From Flavobacteriaceae bacterium EG-1 (GTDB taxonomy: Bacteria > Bacteroidota > Bacteroidia > Flavobacteriales > Flavobacteriaceae), in NCBI RefSeq assembly GCF_009649685.1, contig NZ_WJPK01000001.1, forward strand, positions 252,760-316,759: DNA of 64,000 nt. The letters run 5' to 3'. The first letter of the stretch is position 1; every line of letters starts with the position of its first letter. Positions 35,638 to 46,547 of the stretch are shown piece after piece. The notes beneath the pieces were generated by a model that worked only from the letters and a program-made list of their open reading frames with translations, was not told the DNA's origin and ran no database searches. The position numbers were made by a program, and so were the translations under genes.

Positions 35638-35724
35638 TTAGTTTGGAATAAAAATTGAAGTACGAAGATAAAACAAAAGAGCACTATCAAAAAACTAAGA
35701 AAAATACTGGTTAGAACACTTTTA

Positions 35725-38700
35725 GTGTTTTTTTTGATAGGCATTCTAGGCACTATAATTCTTTCTTTGCCCGTAGTTCAAACTCGTTTTGCTAAATATG
35801 CTGCAACTTCCATAAATAAAGAATTCGGAACAAATATTAATATTAGTAAGTTAAGGGTTTCACTAATTTCATGGGATACTGCTTTAGAAGGTATTTACAT
35901 AGAAGATTATGAGAAAGACACGCTTTTCTATGTACACGAGCTTTCTACATCTGTTTTAAGTGTTAAGAATATGATGGATGGTAAATTAGAATTTGGTAAA
36001 ATAGATATAAACAAACTTGATTTTAAGTTGATTAAATATCAAGATAGTACGAGTACAAATCTTGAAGTTTTTATTGATAAGTTAGATGATGGAAAACCTA
36101 GAAAACCAGGAACCCCACCATTCTTTTTTTCATCTTCAAATGTAGAAATTGCGAATAGTCATTTTAGATTAATTGATGAGAATCTTGAAAATAATGATGT
36201 TCTAGATTTTAAAGAATTAAATATTTCAGGGGACGATTTTCAGATATTAGGCCCAGAGGTTGATGTTGATATTAAAAAGATGAATTTCAGCAGCTCACGA
36301 GGTATTGATGTTAAAAATATGGTTACAAATTTTAAGTACACCAAACAACAAATGCGTTTTGACTCTTTAACCATAAAAACTCCTGAATCTGAGTTGATAG
36401 GTGATTTACAATTTGACTATGAACGTAGCGATTTTGCTGATTTTTTTAATAAAGTAAATGTATCGGCTCAATTTAATGAATCAACAATAGCGTTTGATGA
36501 AATAAATTTACTTTATAATAGATTTGGTAAAGGAAATAAGGCATCTTTCTCATCCAATATTAGCGGTGTTTTAAACGACTTAAATACAAATGAGCTTTTT
36601 GTCGTTTCCAATAATACTGGAATAAGAGGAGATTTCAATTTTAAAAACTTATTTACAAAATCTGAGCCATTTTCAATGGATGGTAAATTAAAAAATGTAA
36701 CTTCTAGCTATTATGAGTTACGATCTTTACTACCAAATATTTTGGGGCAATCTTGGCCAACTTCATTTCAAAAGTTAGGTCAGTTTACTATTCGTGGTGA
36801 TGCCTATATTACCGAAACTTCTATTTCAACAAAAGTTAATTTAAACACAGCAATAGGGAGTAGTTACGCAGATTTGGATATGACTAATATCAACCATATC
36901 GACAATGCAACATATAAAGGTTTTATTTCACTAATCGATTTTGATCTTGGAAATTTTGTAGAAAACAAAAGTCTTGGAAAAGCCACTTTAGATTTTAATG
37001 TTGAAGGCAAAGGTTTTGTACAGAAGAATTTAAATACCGAAATAATTGGACAAGTTTATTCTTTGGTTTTTAACAATTATGAGTACAACAATTTAAAAGT
37101 TTCTGGTTTACTAAAAGAGCACCTTTTTGATGGGTCATTGGTAAGTAATGATGAAAACGTACAATTTAGTTTTAAAGGTTTAGCAGATTTAGGTTTGGAT
37201 GAAAATAATTTTAATTTCATTGCTTCTGTCGACTATATGGATCTTAAGAAATTAAACTTTATTAATGACAGCGTTTCTATATTTAGAGGTAATGTAAATA
37301 TGGATATTTCAGGTAATTCGTTAGATGATTTTGTGGGAGACATTAAGTTTACTAAAACTAACTTTGAGAATAAAAACGACACCTATTATTTTGAAGATTT
37401 TAAAGTGTCATCCACTTTTGAAAATGATTCCATTCGTGTAATAGATATTAACTCTCCAGATATTATTACTGGTTTCATGAAAGGTAAATTTAAGGTAAGT
37501 GAACTAGACAAATTGGTAAAAAACTCCTTAGGAAGTATTTATACCAATTATCGGCCATTTGAAATATCAGAAGGACAAACTTTAAATTTTAATTTTAAAA
37601 TCTATAATAAAATTGTAGATGTATTTTTCCCTGAAGTCACCTTTGATCCTAACACTTTTATAAAGGGTAATATTATAGCAGATGATGGTGATTTTAAGTT
37701 AAACTTTAGATCACCATTTATTGCTGCCTACGGTAACCAAGCTGACAAAATAAATGTAACCATAGATAATAAAAACCCTTTATTTAACACCTTTGTTTCG
37801 GTTGGCGATTTATCTACAGCATATTATGATGTAAAAGATTTTAATTTAATAAACACAACATTAAAAGACACACTATTTTTTAGGACGGAATTTAAAGGAG
37901 GAAGTGAGTTTAACGACAGCTATAATTTAAATTTTTATCACACCTTTAATAAAGAAAATAAATCTGTAATTGGTCTTAAAACATCTGATGTAAGTTTTAA
38001 AGGCAACAAATGGGTGCTTAATAAAGATGGCGATACCAAAAATAAAGTTATTCTAAATCGAACTCTGGATAGCATTAGTATTCAAGAGATTGTAATGCAC
38101 AATAATGAGGATGAAGAGATTAAGTTAAAAGGACAATTAGCAGATTCAACTTATAAAGATTTAGAGTTGCAATTTAAAATTGTCTCCTTAAATAAAATAA
38201 CTCCCGGTATTGATAGTCTTAGGCTCCAAGGAGAAGTTAATGGTAAATTACACGTCTTACAAAAAGACGATATTTATTTGCCAACATCAAATTTAAATAT
38301 AGAAGATTTTGGTATAAATGATATACGTTTAGGCGATTTAACAATAGGTATTGTCGGTAATCGTGACTTAACAGATTTTGTAGTAAATTCTCAAATTACT
38401 GATAAAGGAATTGAGAAAATGGGAGTTGTTGGTAATATTAAAAATGTTGGTGAGTTGCCAGAAGCAGATTTGTTAGTGAATTTTTCTAACTTTGATTTAG
38501 AACCATTTGCACCTTTAGGCGAAAATATTATTAGTAATATTAGAGGAGATTTAAATGGAAATGCTAGAATTAAAGGAGAAGTAAACAATCCTGATTTTAG
38601 TGGGATATTAACTTTAGATAATGCTGGTATTGGCATCCCTTTTTTGAATGTAGATTATAATTTTGCCAAAAACTCACGTGTAAATTTAGATAAACATACA

Positions 38701-40167
38701 TTCGATTTCGATAATATCTTATTGACCGATGTAGCAACTGGATCTAAGGCAGTTATAGACGGAACTATAAAACATGAGTATTTTAAAAAGTGGGGCTTAG
38801 ATTTTAATGTAGATACTAAAAATGATCGTTTTTTATTGTTAAATACGACATTCGATGAAGAAGTTCTTTATTATGGCACAGCATATTTAAATGGTAAAGG
38901 AAGAATATTTGGACCAACAAAAGCACTAAATATAACAGTTGATGGAAAAACGGCTAGAGGAACTTCTTTAAAAATTCCGTTAAGTGATGTTGCTACTGTA
39001 GGCGATTATTCATTTATAAATTTTGTAGATAAGCGGGCAGTTGAAGAGGAAGATGAAGAACGAATTTTGGATACTTTTCAAGGAATTCAGATGGAATTCA
39101 ATTTAGATATAACTGATGAAGCTGAAGTCGAAATAGTTACAGATACTCAAACCGGAAGTTCATTAAAAGGAACTGGAGAAGGACCAATGTTAATGCGAAT
39201 AAATACCAATGGAGACTTTCAGATGTTTGGAGAATATGTTGTTGTAACTGGTGAATTTAATTATAAGTTAGGAGGCGTTATAAATAAGAAGTTTGCAGTG
39301 GAACCAGGCGGTAATATTTATTGGAATGGACCGCCCTTGGGAGCAGAGGTGAATATGAAAGCTCTTTATTCTTTAAACGCCAATCCAGCACCTTTATTAG
39401 ATAGTCAGTATACCAGAAGAATACCGACCGACGTGGTTATTTTAATGCGAGGTGAATTGGAAAATATGGATATTGAATTCGACATTGAATTTCCAAGTAC
39501 TAATTCAATCGTAAAATCTGAATTAGAATACGCTTTACAAGATCCAACAATAGAGGAGAAAAACGCGATTTTTTTATTAGCACAGGGGTCCTTTGTAAAC
39601 GATCAAAGTGGATTAAGTTCTCAGGCAGTAACTGGTAATTTAATACAATCGGCATCCGGTTTGTTAAATCAAGTATTAGGAGGAGATAACGATAAATTTA
39701 ATTTAGGACTCTCATATGAGCAAGGAGTTTTAGATCGTAGTTCAGATATTCAAACGGAGAATAGGTTTGGGGTAACGGTTTCGACTAAAATTAGCGATAG
39801 AATTTTATTAAATGGTAAAGTTGGTGTGCCTGTTGGAGGTACAACTGAAACTGTTGTAGCTGGCGATTTTGAGTTACAACTTTTATTAAATGAAGATGGT
39901 ACCCTAAGTGCTAAGTTTTTTAATAAAGAAAGTGAAATACAGCAATTTTTAGGTGAAGAATTAGGTTATACGCAAGGGGCAGGTATATCCTATCAAGTTG
40001 ATTTTGATAGTTTTAAAGAGTTGTTTAGGAAAATATTCAAAAAAGAAAAGTCAGAAGAAAATATCATTCCGCAAGCTGTTGAACCACCTGGTAGCGTTAT
40101 GGGGCAAGATAGTTTAATTAGATTTTATCCTAAGGTAAGCACAGCTATTGCTCCGAATTCAGAATAG
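35725..40167 (+). CDS. tamB: Translocation/assembly module protein TamB
   Basis: This is a very large (at least 1480 residues) AsmA/TamB-type bridge protein, predicted to run from the inner to the outer membrane and carry lipids or help outer-membrane protein assembly. After a single N-terminal membrane helix (LIGILGTIILSLPVVQT) there are long beta-strand repeats. The C-terminal DUF490 domain (about 1050-1440) includes the GEYVVVTGEFNYKLGG, FAVEPGGNIYWNGPPLGAEVNMKALY and VILMRGELENMDIEFDIEFP segments. The first usable standard codon is a GTG at 35725, but the frame stays open upstream to 35659 and encodes a basic KQKSTIKKLRKILVRTLL, so the true start is probably near 35668-35707 with a non-standard codon. 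Confidence 0.9.
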   Translation: MFFLIGILGTIILSLPVVQTRFAKYAATSINKEFGTNINISKLRVSLISWDTALEGIYIEDYEKDTLFYVHELSTSVLSVKNMMDGKLEFGKIDINKLDFKLIKYQDSTSTNLEVFIDKLDDGKPRKPGTPPFFFSSSNVEIANSHFRLIDENLENNDVLDFKELNISGDDFQILGPEVDVDIKKMNFSSSRGIDVKNMVTNFKYTKQQMRFDSLTIKTPESELIGDLQFDYERSDFADFFNKVNVSAQFNESTIAFDEINLLYNRFGKGNKASFSSNISGVLNDLNTNELFVVSNNTGIRGDFNFKNLFTKSEPFSMDGKLKNVTSSYYELRSLLPNILGQSWPTSFQKLGQFTIRGDAYITETSISTKVNLNTAIGSSYADLDMTNINHIDNATYKGFISLIDFDLGNFVENKSLGKATLDFNVEGKGFVQKNLNTEIIGQVYSLVFNNYEYNNLKVSGLLKEHLFDGSLVSNDENVQFSFKGLADLGLDENNFNFIASVDYMDLKKLNFINDSVSIFRGNVNMDISGNSLDDFVGDIKFTKTNFENKNDTYYFEDFKVSSTFENDSIRVIDINSPDIITGFMKGKFKVSELDKLVKNSLGSIYTNYRPFEISEGQTLNFNFKIYNKIVDVFFPEVTFDPNTFIKGNIIADDGDFKLNFRSPFIAAYGNQADKINVTIDNKNPLFNTFVSVGDLSTAYYDVKDFNLINTTLKDTLFFRTEFKGGSEFNDSYNLNFYHTFNKENKSVIGLKTSDVSFKGNKWVLNKDGDTKNKVILNRTLDSISIQEIVMHNNEDEEIKLKGQLADSTYKDLELQFKIVSLNKITPGIDSLRLQGEVNGKLHVLQKDDIYLPTSNLNIEDFGINDIRLGDLTIGIVGNRDLTDFVVNSQITDKGIEKMGVVGNIKNVGELPEADLLVNFSNFDLEPFAPLGENIISNIRGDLNGNARIKGEVNNPDFSGILTLDNAGIGIPFLNVDYNFAKNSRVNLDKHTFDFDNILLTDVATGSKAVIDGTIKHEYFKKWGLDFNVDTKNDRFLLLNTTFDEEVLYYGTAYLNGKGRIFGPTKALNITVDGKTARGTSLKIPLSDVATVGDYSFINFVDKRAVEEEDEERILDTFQGIQMEFNLDITDEAEVEIVTDTQTGSSLKGTGEGPMLMRINTNGDFQMFGEYVVVTGEFNYKLGGVINKKFAVEPGGNIYWNGPPLGAEVNMKALYSLNANPAPLLDSQYTRRIPTDVVILMRGELENMDIEFDIEFPSTNSIVKSELEYALQDPTIEEKNAIFLLAQGSFVNDQSGLSSQAVTGNLIQSASGLLNQVLGGDNDKFNLGLSYEQGVLDRSSDIQTENRFGVTVSTKISDRILLNGKVGVPVGGTTETVVAGDFELQLLLNEDGTLSAKFFNKESEIQQFLGEELGYTQGAGISYQVDFDSFKELFRKIFKKEKSEENIIPQAVEPPGSVMGQDSLIRFYPKVSTAIAPNSE

Positions 40168-40268
40168 TTAATATTGTTTTAATCTGAACTTAAGGTTATT
40201 ATTGTGTTACATAGCAAGCTATACTATAAAATTCTACATATAAAGGTTACATTTTAATAATTCTTTGC

Positions 40269-40276
40269 TACTTTTG
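40269..40276 (+). promoter_or_regulatory. Probable -7 box for pfkA-gapA
   Basis: TACTTTTG matches TAnnTTTG and lies 17 bp before the pfkA ATG, implying a very short leader. No clear TTTG stands at the -33 distance. Confidence 0.45.
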
Positions 40277-40293
40277 TTAGCTTAAATTTTTTG

Positions 40294-41280
40294 ATGAAGT
40301 CCACAATAAAAAAAATAGGTGTTTTCACATCTGGAGGAGATTCTCCAGGAATGAATGCAGCCATTCGTTCGGTTGTTCGTACGTGTGCATATCTCAAAGT
40401 TGACTGCGTAGGAATATATAGAGGTTATCAAGGTTTAATTGAGGGAGATTTTAAAGCCATGGATGCCCGTAGTGTAAATAATATCATTAATAAAGGTGGT
40501 ACGATTTTAAAATCTGCCCGTTGTGATGATTTTCGCACGAAAGAAGGAAGAGCCTTAGCCTATCAAAAACTTAAAGCTGAAGGAATAGATGCTCTAGTTG
40601 TAATTGGAGGTGATGGTAGTTTTACCGGAGGACTAATTTTTCATAAAGAGTACGACTTTCCGATTATGGGAATTCCAGGGACGATAGATAATGATATATT
40701 TGGTACAACTTTCACCCTCGGTTTTGATACCGCATTAAATACAGTGGTTGATGCCATTGATAAAATACGAGATACGGCTAGTTCGCATAATCGACTTTTC
40801 TTTGTAGAAGTTATGGGAAGAGATGTAGGTCATATTGCTCTTAATGCTGGTGTTGGTGCTGGTGCAGAAGAAATTTTGATTCCAGAAGAAAATATTGGTC
40901 TCGAAAGACTATTAGAATCTTTGAAACGAAGTAAAAAATCAGGTAAATCTTCGAGTATAGTTATTGTTGCTGAAGGCGATAAGTCTGGTAAGAATGTATT
41001 TGAACTTAAAGAATACGTTGAAGAACATTTACCAATTTATGATGTGCGTGTATCTGTATTAGGACACATGCAGCGAGGTGGATCCCCATCATGCTACGAT
41101 AGAGTGTTAGCAAGTAGAATGGGAGTGAAGGCAGTAGAGGCTTTGTTAGAAGGAAAAACCAGTTTAATGGTTGGGGTTAGAGATAATGAATTGATTTTAA
41201 CACCAATTGAAAAGGCCATAAAAGGTCATACAAAATTGGACAAGGAGCTTATTAGAGTTTCAGATATAATGACGACTTAA
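40294..41280 (+). CDS. pfkA: ATP-dependent 6-phosphofructokinase
   Basis: PfkA phosphorylates fructose-6-phosphate to fructose-1,6-bisphosphate. The 328-residue protein has the ATP loop TSGGDSPGMNAAIRS, VIGGDGSFTGG (a Gly, not an Asp, which marks ATP rather than pyrophosphate use), the catalytic PGTIDNDIFGT, and VEVMGRDVGHIAL. I take the ATG at 40294, directly after an in-frame TTG at 40291, because it gives MKSTIKKIGVFTSGGD, the usual start. gapA follows at 24 nt, forming a two-gene glycolytic unit ended by a terminator. Fructose-6-phosphate from NagB would enter here. Confidence 0.97.
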   Translation: MKSTIKKIGVFTSGGDSPGMNAAIRSVVRTCAYLKVDCVGIYRGYQGLIEGDFKAMDARSVNNIINKGGTILKSARCDDFRTKEGRALAYQKLKAEGIDALVVIGGDGSFTGGLIFHKEYDFPIMGIPGTIDNDIFGTTFTLGFDTALNTVVDAIDKIRDTASSHNRLFFVEVMGRDVGHIALNAGVGAGAEEILIPEENIGLERLLESLKRSKKSGKSSSIVIVAEGDKSGKNVFELKEYVEEHLPIYDVRVSVLGHMQRGGSPSCYDRVLASRMGVKAVEALLEGKTSLMVGVRDNELILTPIEKAIKGHTKLDKELIRVSDIMTT

Positions 41281-42306
<1,026 letters not shown>

Positions 42307-42323
42307 TTTGTTTATAATAATAT

Positions 42324-42355
42324 AAAAGGGTTTTAGTTATGCTAAGACCCTTTTT
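42324..42355 (+). terminator. Intrinsic terminator after gapA
   Basis: AAAAGGGTTTTAG pairs with CTAAGACCCTTTT (13 bp with one wobble, 5-nt loop) and is followed by T residues. It lies 17 nt after the gapA stop and closes the pfkA-gapA unit. Confidence 0.88.
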
Positions 42356-42403
42356 GTAATTTTATTATTTCGTTAAAATATTCTTTAAAATAGTAAGTAT
42401 TAT

Positions 42404-43255
42404 ATGATTCTAATAGTTGATAGTGGTGCTACTAAAGCAGATTGGATAGCTTTAGATGAAAAAGGGGAACAATTATTTCTTACTCAAACACTTGGTTTAA
42501 GTCCTGAAGTTTTAACTAAAGCTGTAATTGAAGATAGACTTGCAAACAATTTTGAACTTTCTAAAAATAAGGAGAAAGTGACTAGGTTGCATTTTTACGG
42601 CGCTGGTTGCGGAACCGATAGAATGAAGAAATTTTTAAAAGAAATATTTTCTGATTTCTTTCCAAATGCAAAAACGGATGTTAAAGAAGATACTTATGCA
42701 GCTATTTTTTCAACTACTAAAATTGGACACCAAGGAATAGTTTGTATACTTGGTACAGGTTCTAATTGTAGTTATTATGACGGACATCAACTTTTTCAAA
42801 AGGTAACTTCTTTAGGGTATATTCCTATGGATGATGGTAGTGGAAACTACTTTGGAAGAAAACTAATTCGTGATTATTATTTTCATAAAATGCCGCAAGA
42901 CTTAGGGCATAAATTTGATAAAGAATATGATTTAGATGCCGATGTAATCAAAGAAAATCTTTACAAACAACCGAATCCGAATACGTATTTGGCAACCTTT
43001 GCAAGATTTTTAATTGAAAATAAAGACCATCCGTATTGCAAAGGAGTTATTGATAAAGGTTTACAGCAATTTGTAAACAACTATATCATGCAATTTGAAT
43101 TGGCCACAAAAGTACCTATCAATTTTGTAGGTAGTATAGCACATTATTTAAAAGACGAATTAACGGAGGTATTAAAACGCAACGATTTAATTGTTGGAGT
43201 TATACGTCAGAGGCCAATTGAAGGTTTAATGGAGTTCCATAGAGACACCTTATAA
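42404..43255 (+). CDS. BadF/BadG-family amino-sugar kinase (GlcNAc or MurNAc kinase-like)
   Basis: This 283-residue ASKHA kinase has phosphate motifs MILIVDSGATKADW (residues 1-14), LGTGSNCSYYDG and PMDDGSGNYFGRKLIRDYY. The family (BadF/BadG/BcrA/BcrD ATPase domain) includes N-acetylglucosamine kinases and the MurNAc kinase MurK of Clostridium and Tannerella. It lacks the Cys ligands of the Fe-S reductase activators of the same superfamily. Given the recycling genes at 0-9 kb, it may phosphorylate the GlcNAc released by the GH3 enzymes; substrate choice is inferred. It stands alone after a terminator and converges on ridA. Confidence 0.82.
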   Translation: MILIVDSGATKADWIALDEKGEQLFLTQTLGLSPEVLTKAVIEDRLANNFELSKNKEKVTRLHFYGAGCGTDRMKKFLKEIFSDFFPNAKTDVKEDTYAAIFSTTKIGHQGIVCILGTGSNCSYYDGHQLFQKVTSLGYIPMDDGSGNYFGRKLIRDYYFHKMPQDLGHKFDKEYDLDADVIKENLYKQPNPNTYLATFARFLIENKDHPYCKGVIDKGLQQFVNNYIMQFELATKVPINFVGSIAHYLKDELTEVLKRNDLIVGVIRQRPIEGLMEFHRDTL

Positions 43256-43268
43256 GTTGTTAGAAAAA

Positions 43269-43287
43269 ACAATTTATAGGAGATTGT
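43269..43287. terminator. Possible weak terminator between convergent kinase and ridA genes
   Basis: A short ACAAT/ATTGT stem with an A run to its left and T-rich DNA to its right sits in the 35-bp gap between two convergent genes. The stem is only 5 bp, so the call is tentative. Confidence 0.25.
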
Positions 43288-43290
43288 CTT

Positions 43291-43671
43291 TTATTTCACA
43301 GCAATCATTGAAATTTCAACATTTACAAACTTTGGCAGGTTAGAAACTTCAACGGTTTCACGTGCAGGAGCTGTTTCTTCATTAAAATAATTAGCATAAA
43401 CAGCATTCACATCTGAGAATTGATTCATATCACTTAAGAATATAGAAGATTTAACAACGTTTTCAAACGTCATATCAGCAGCATTTAGAACAGCTTTTAA
43501 ATTTTCCATAACCTTCACTGTTTCTGCTTTAATATTGCCTTCAATTAAGTTGCCAGTTTCGGCATCTAAAGGTATTTGTCCAGAAATATATAAGGTGTTG
43601 CCACTTAAAACTGCTTGATTATATGGTCCAATTGGAGCAGGAGCTTTTTTGGTAGAAATTATTTTTTTCAT
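43291..43671 (-). CDS. ridA: RidA-family enamine/imine deaminase
   Basis: RidA hydrolyses reactive 2-aminoacrylate and other imines in the cytosol. The 126-residue protein has the family pattern APAPIGPYNQAVLSGNTLYISGQIPLD, the NLKAVLNAADM stretch and the C-terminal APARETVEVSNLPK with the substrate-binding Arg. Length and motifs are typical. It follows lptD by 26 nt on the same strand and may share its transcript. Confidence 0.95.
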   Translation of the reverse strand: MKKIISTKKAPAPIGPYNQAVLSGNTLYISGQIPLDAETGNLIEGNIKAETVKVMENLKAVLNAADMTFENVVKSSIFLSDMNQFSDVNAVYANYFNEETAPARETVEVSNLPKFVNVEISMIAVK

Positions 43672-43697
43672 AATAGCTAAAAAAGGTTGAACATATT

Positions 43698-46394
43698 TTA
43701 TCGAGAAATTTGACTTCTATTTTCCCATTTAAGGTCGCTAAGTAAAGAACTTTTTATGCCAATAAAGAAATACCAGCGTTCATAAGTTCCAAAGGGTGTC
43801 CAGTTAAAACGTAGTGTAAAACTTTTTAAATCGCGCTCTAACCGCAGTTGAGTAAGCGTAAATCCTTTATTTTTAAAATCGTAACCAGATGATCCTCCAA
43901 CTTTCCACCTTGGCGAAAGTTCAATATTCCCAGAGAACATTAATGAGTGGCTACTAAATTCATTTTGCCGCGCAGAATTCGAATAACTAGCCGAATAAGC
44001 GAGTCTTAAATCCCATGGTATTTTGGTTCCATAAATTGGGTTTTCTACATTTTCATCAGTTTTTTCTTTTATATCTCGACCTCTATCTTGATAAAAATCA
44101 TCTGCCTGACCGAACAAATCATCGTCACGACCCCCACTTTGGGCGACGTAATCGTACTCATTTATTTCTTCATCTTCCTCTTCATCTTCTTTTTTTCTTC
44201 CAAAGGTTTTGCTGTCAATTGAATATCCGACATTAACATTGGCACGCGTTAATCTAAGTAAACTACCACCATTGTCTTTATTCCAAACATTTATTCTTCT
44301 ACCATTATTGTCAATGGCATATGGATCCAGTCCTGCTGAAAAATTTATTGACATTTTATTGTCTAGAATATTGGTGCCACCATTTAAACTTAATGGGCTT
44401 AATTTTAAAGAATCAGATTCAAAATTATATCCTGTAGAAATATTAAAGTTGCTAAGAAGGGGTACTTTTTTTGCTTCTGTAGCCGTAGAGTCTCTATCCG
44501 TCACTTTTGCTTCTAAAGTATTGGCAAGAGAAAAGCTTAGGCTATTCGATTTGTTGAGACTAGGTGCTCCATTTAGAGTACCTGTAAATCGTGTAAATTG
44601 TACAACTTCGCCATTAGCATCTAGATATTCATCATAAAACTGTTCAAAAGAGGGCGTGTATCCATAACTCAGAGAAGGTCTCATTACATGCCGAATGGCT
44701 TGTATTTTTTTATCCTCACCAAAATTAAAAGTACCATATAAAGTGGTTCCTACACTAGCACTCAAATTATATTTATTATATCGATCAAATCCCGCAATGG
44801 TGTCAGTAACAACTTCTTCTGTTGCAGCATCATAACTTTTGTTATAGGTTTCCCATGCCCAAATATCTTCATAAGAGCCACCCATACTTACACTAAAAAA
44901 CTTAGCTACTTTAAAATTTGTACTTATCGGAATTCTGTGTCGCGCGCCCATTAGGGCGTCGCTTAACGAAAATTCTTCACCAGTTGTGGTTATACTATTT
45001 CTGTAATTTACATCATATTGAAAATTAATATTTTGTATTGCACCCTTTTTTATACCCTCTCTCTTGGCAAAAGGAAAAATTCGTTCCATACTACCCTGAA
45101 ATGTTGGAAGTGTTATGTTTACAACATCGGTGTTTGTATTTTGACTATGAGAAGCTGTTAAACTCATATTTACCGATGGATATTCTGGAAAAGTTTTGGA
45201 ATAAGATATAGAAGAATTTAAACTGTTTGATTGTGTAAGTGGTAAATTCTGTTGTAACAAAGAGCTTTTATAATACGAACTACTACCTAAGTTTACGGAT
45301 GCAGAAAATCTAGAATTTGGACTTGCCTTGGCGTCTTGAGAATGAGAAATTTGAATATTATAAATTTGACTATTACTATAATCACTAAATCCTTTCTGGC
45401 TAGTTACTAAATTTTCATATCGAAAATTAATGTTACCTCTATATCGATATCTTTTAGCATAAATAGATTGACCTTTTAATCCGTAGCTTCCATTAGTATA
45501 CAAATCGGCTGTAACCAATAAATCTGCTACATCACCAATTGGAATATAATACCCTCCATTTTGTAAAAAATACCCACGAGTAGGGTCATTTCCGAAAGTA
45601 GGAATTTGTAAGCCTGCCGTTCTACCAACTGAGAGTGGGAAATATGCAAATGGAAGAGCTATAGGTGTTGGCACATCTGCAATATACAAGTTACTTAAAC
45701 CTGCTATTACTTTCTTTTTAGGTACAAATTTCGCTTTCCGTACCCTTATGTAATAATCAGGATTGATGGTGTCTTGTGAAGTTGTAAGTTTCGCTTCACT
45801 CATAAAATAAACCGAATCGTTCTCCTTTTTTGTGATTTCGGCATACACATTCATGTTGTCACTTCCTAATTGTCCGGCACCTGCTTGTTGTTCAGTTCTA
45901 GAATTAAAAATTAGTGCCTTTTTAGTATCAAAATTAAAGCGAATAGAATCGGGCTGAACTTCATTGTCTGCCTGCTTAAAATAGGGGAGCTGGCTATAAT
46001 TGCCCAAAGAATCCTTCATTCGACCTGCATAAACTTCATTCTTTACATAATCTAAAACAATCACCCCAGCTTTAAGTTCTGTGTCTTGATAATAGATTTC
46101 AGCTTCATTATATAAATAAATTTTTTGTTCTTTTTGACTTAATCGAACATAGTCTTTTGCTTTGTAGTTTATTTTGTCTAAAAGCAATGGTTCTTTACCG
46201 TTACTTGGTGCTACAATAAGTGTATCTTTTTTTATGCTGTCATTTTCAATGCCAGTTAACAGTAATGGTGCCATTATCGTATCCTTCGGAGTTTGAATAG
46301 GAAAAGCAATCAAATTACCTTCTTGTGAAGCTCCAGAGAACAGGCCAACAATGAAGAGGAATATAAAAAGTAGACAATGTTTATTTGGTTGCAA
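43698..46394 (-). CDS. lptD: LPS-assembly protein LptD
   Basis: This is an outer-membrane protein of about 900 residues that inserts lipopolysaccharide. After the signal peptide (LLFIFLFIVGLFSGASQ) comes an OstA/LptA-like jellyroll (about residues 80-190: QKIYLYNEAEIYYQDTELKAGVIVLDY), then a large barrel domain rich in alternating beta strands ending in FIGIKSSLLSDLKWENRSQISR. No ATG lies near the start. I choose the TTG at 46394, giving QPNKHCLLF as a short basic n-region before the hydrophobic core. A longer TTG frame begins at 46466 but overlaps a likely -7 box. It is divergent from the amidase and followed by ridA. Confidence 0.87.
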   Translation of the reverse strand: MQPNKHCLLFIFLFIVGLFSGASQEGNLIAFPIQTPKDTIMAPLLLTGIENDSIKKDTLIVAPSNGKEPLLLDKINYKAKDYVRLSQKEQKIYLYNEAEIYYQDTELKAGVIVLDYVKNEVYAGRMKDSLGNYSQLPYFKQADNEVQPDSIRFNFDTKKALIFNSRTEQQAGAGQLGSDNMNVYAEITKKENDSVYFMSEAKLTTSQDTINPDYYIRVRKAKFVPKKKVIAGLSNLYIADVPTPIALPFAYFPLSVGRTAGLQIPTFGNDPTRGYFLQNGGYYIPIGDVADLLVTADLYTNGSYGLKGQSIYAKRYRYRGNINFRYENLVTSQKGFSDYSNSQIYNIQISHSQDAKASPNSRFSASVNLGSSSYYKSSLLQQNLPLTQSNSLNSSISYSKTFPEYPSVNMSLTASHSQNTNTDVVNITLPTFQGSMERIFPFAKREGIKKGAIQNINFQYDVNYRNSITTTGEEFSLSDALMGARHRIPISTNFKVAKFFSVSMGGSYEDIWAWETYNKSYDAATEEVVTDTIAGFDRYNKYNLSASVGTTLYGTFNFGEDKKIQAIRHVMRPSLSYGYTPSFEQFYDEYLDANGEVVQFTRFTGTLNGAPSLNKSNSLSFSLANTLEAKVTDRDSTATEAKKVPLLSNFNISTGYNFESDSLKLSPLSLNGGTNILDNKMSINFSAGLDPYAIDNNGRRINVWNKDNGGSLLRLTRANVNVGYSIDSKTFGRKKEDEEEDEEINEYDYVAQSGGRDDDLFGQADDFYQDRGRDIKEKTDENVENPIYGTKIPWDLRLAYSASYSNSARQNEFSSHSLMFSGNIELSPRWKVGGSSGYDFKNKGFTLTQLRLERDLKSFTLRFNWTPFGTYERWYFFIGIKSSLLSDLKWENRSQISR

Positions 46395-46463
46395 TGCGAT
46401 ATATGCTATTTTTGTAACCGTTTGGTTGGCACGAGTAACTTTGTTAATATCGTAATTCGTGTT

Positions 46464-46471
46464 CAAACTTA
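46464..46471 (-). promoter_or_regulatory. Possible lptD -7 box
   Basis: TAAGTTTG on the minus strand matches TAnnTTTG, 69 bp upstream of the preferred lptD start. It stands back-to-back with the box at 46476-46483, with 4 bp between them. No clear -33 element is visible. Confidence 0.35.
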
Positions 46472-46475
46472 CATA

Positions 46476-46483
46476 TATTTTTG
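46476..46483 (+). promoter_or_regulatory. Possible amidase -7 box
   Basis: TATTTTTG matches TAnnTTTG, 64 bp upstream of the amidase ATG at 46548. It is placed divergently against the lptD box. No clear -33 element is visible. Confidence 0.35.
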
Positions 46484-46547
46484 GTTCCCCTAATAGCGTA
46501 TTACAATAAATTTAACCATATTGTTGCTTGTAAAATTTAGCCTAGAC

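Noticed and set aside
44015-44637. Long open frames on the plus strand inside lptD
   Set aside because: They lie fully antisense to a well-supported gene, have skewed composition (His/Leu-rich), and no promoter or conserved motif.
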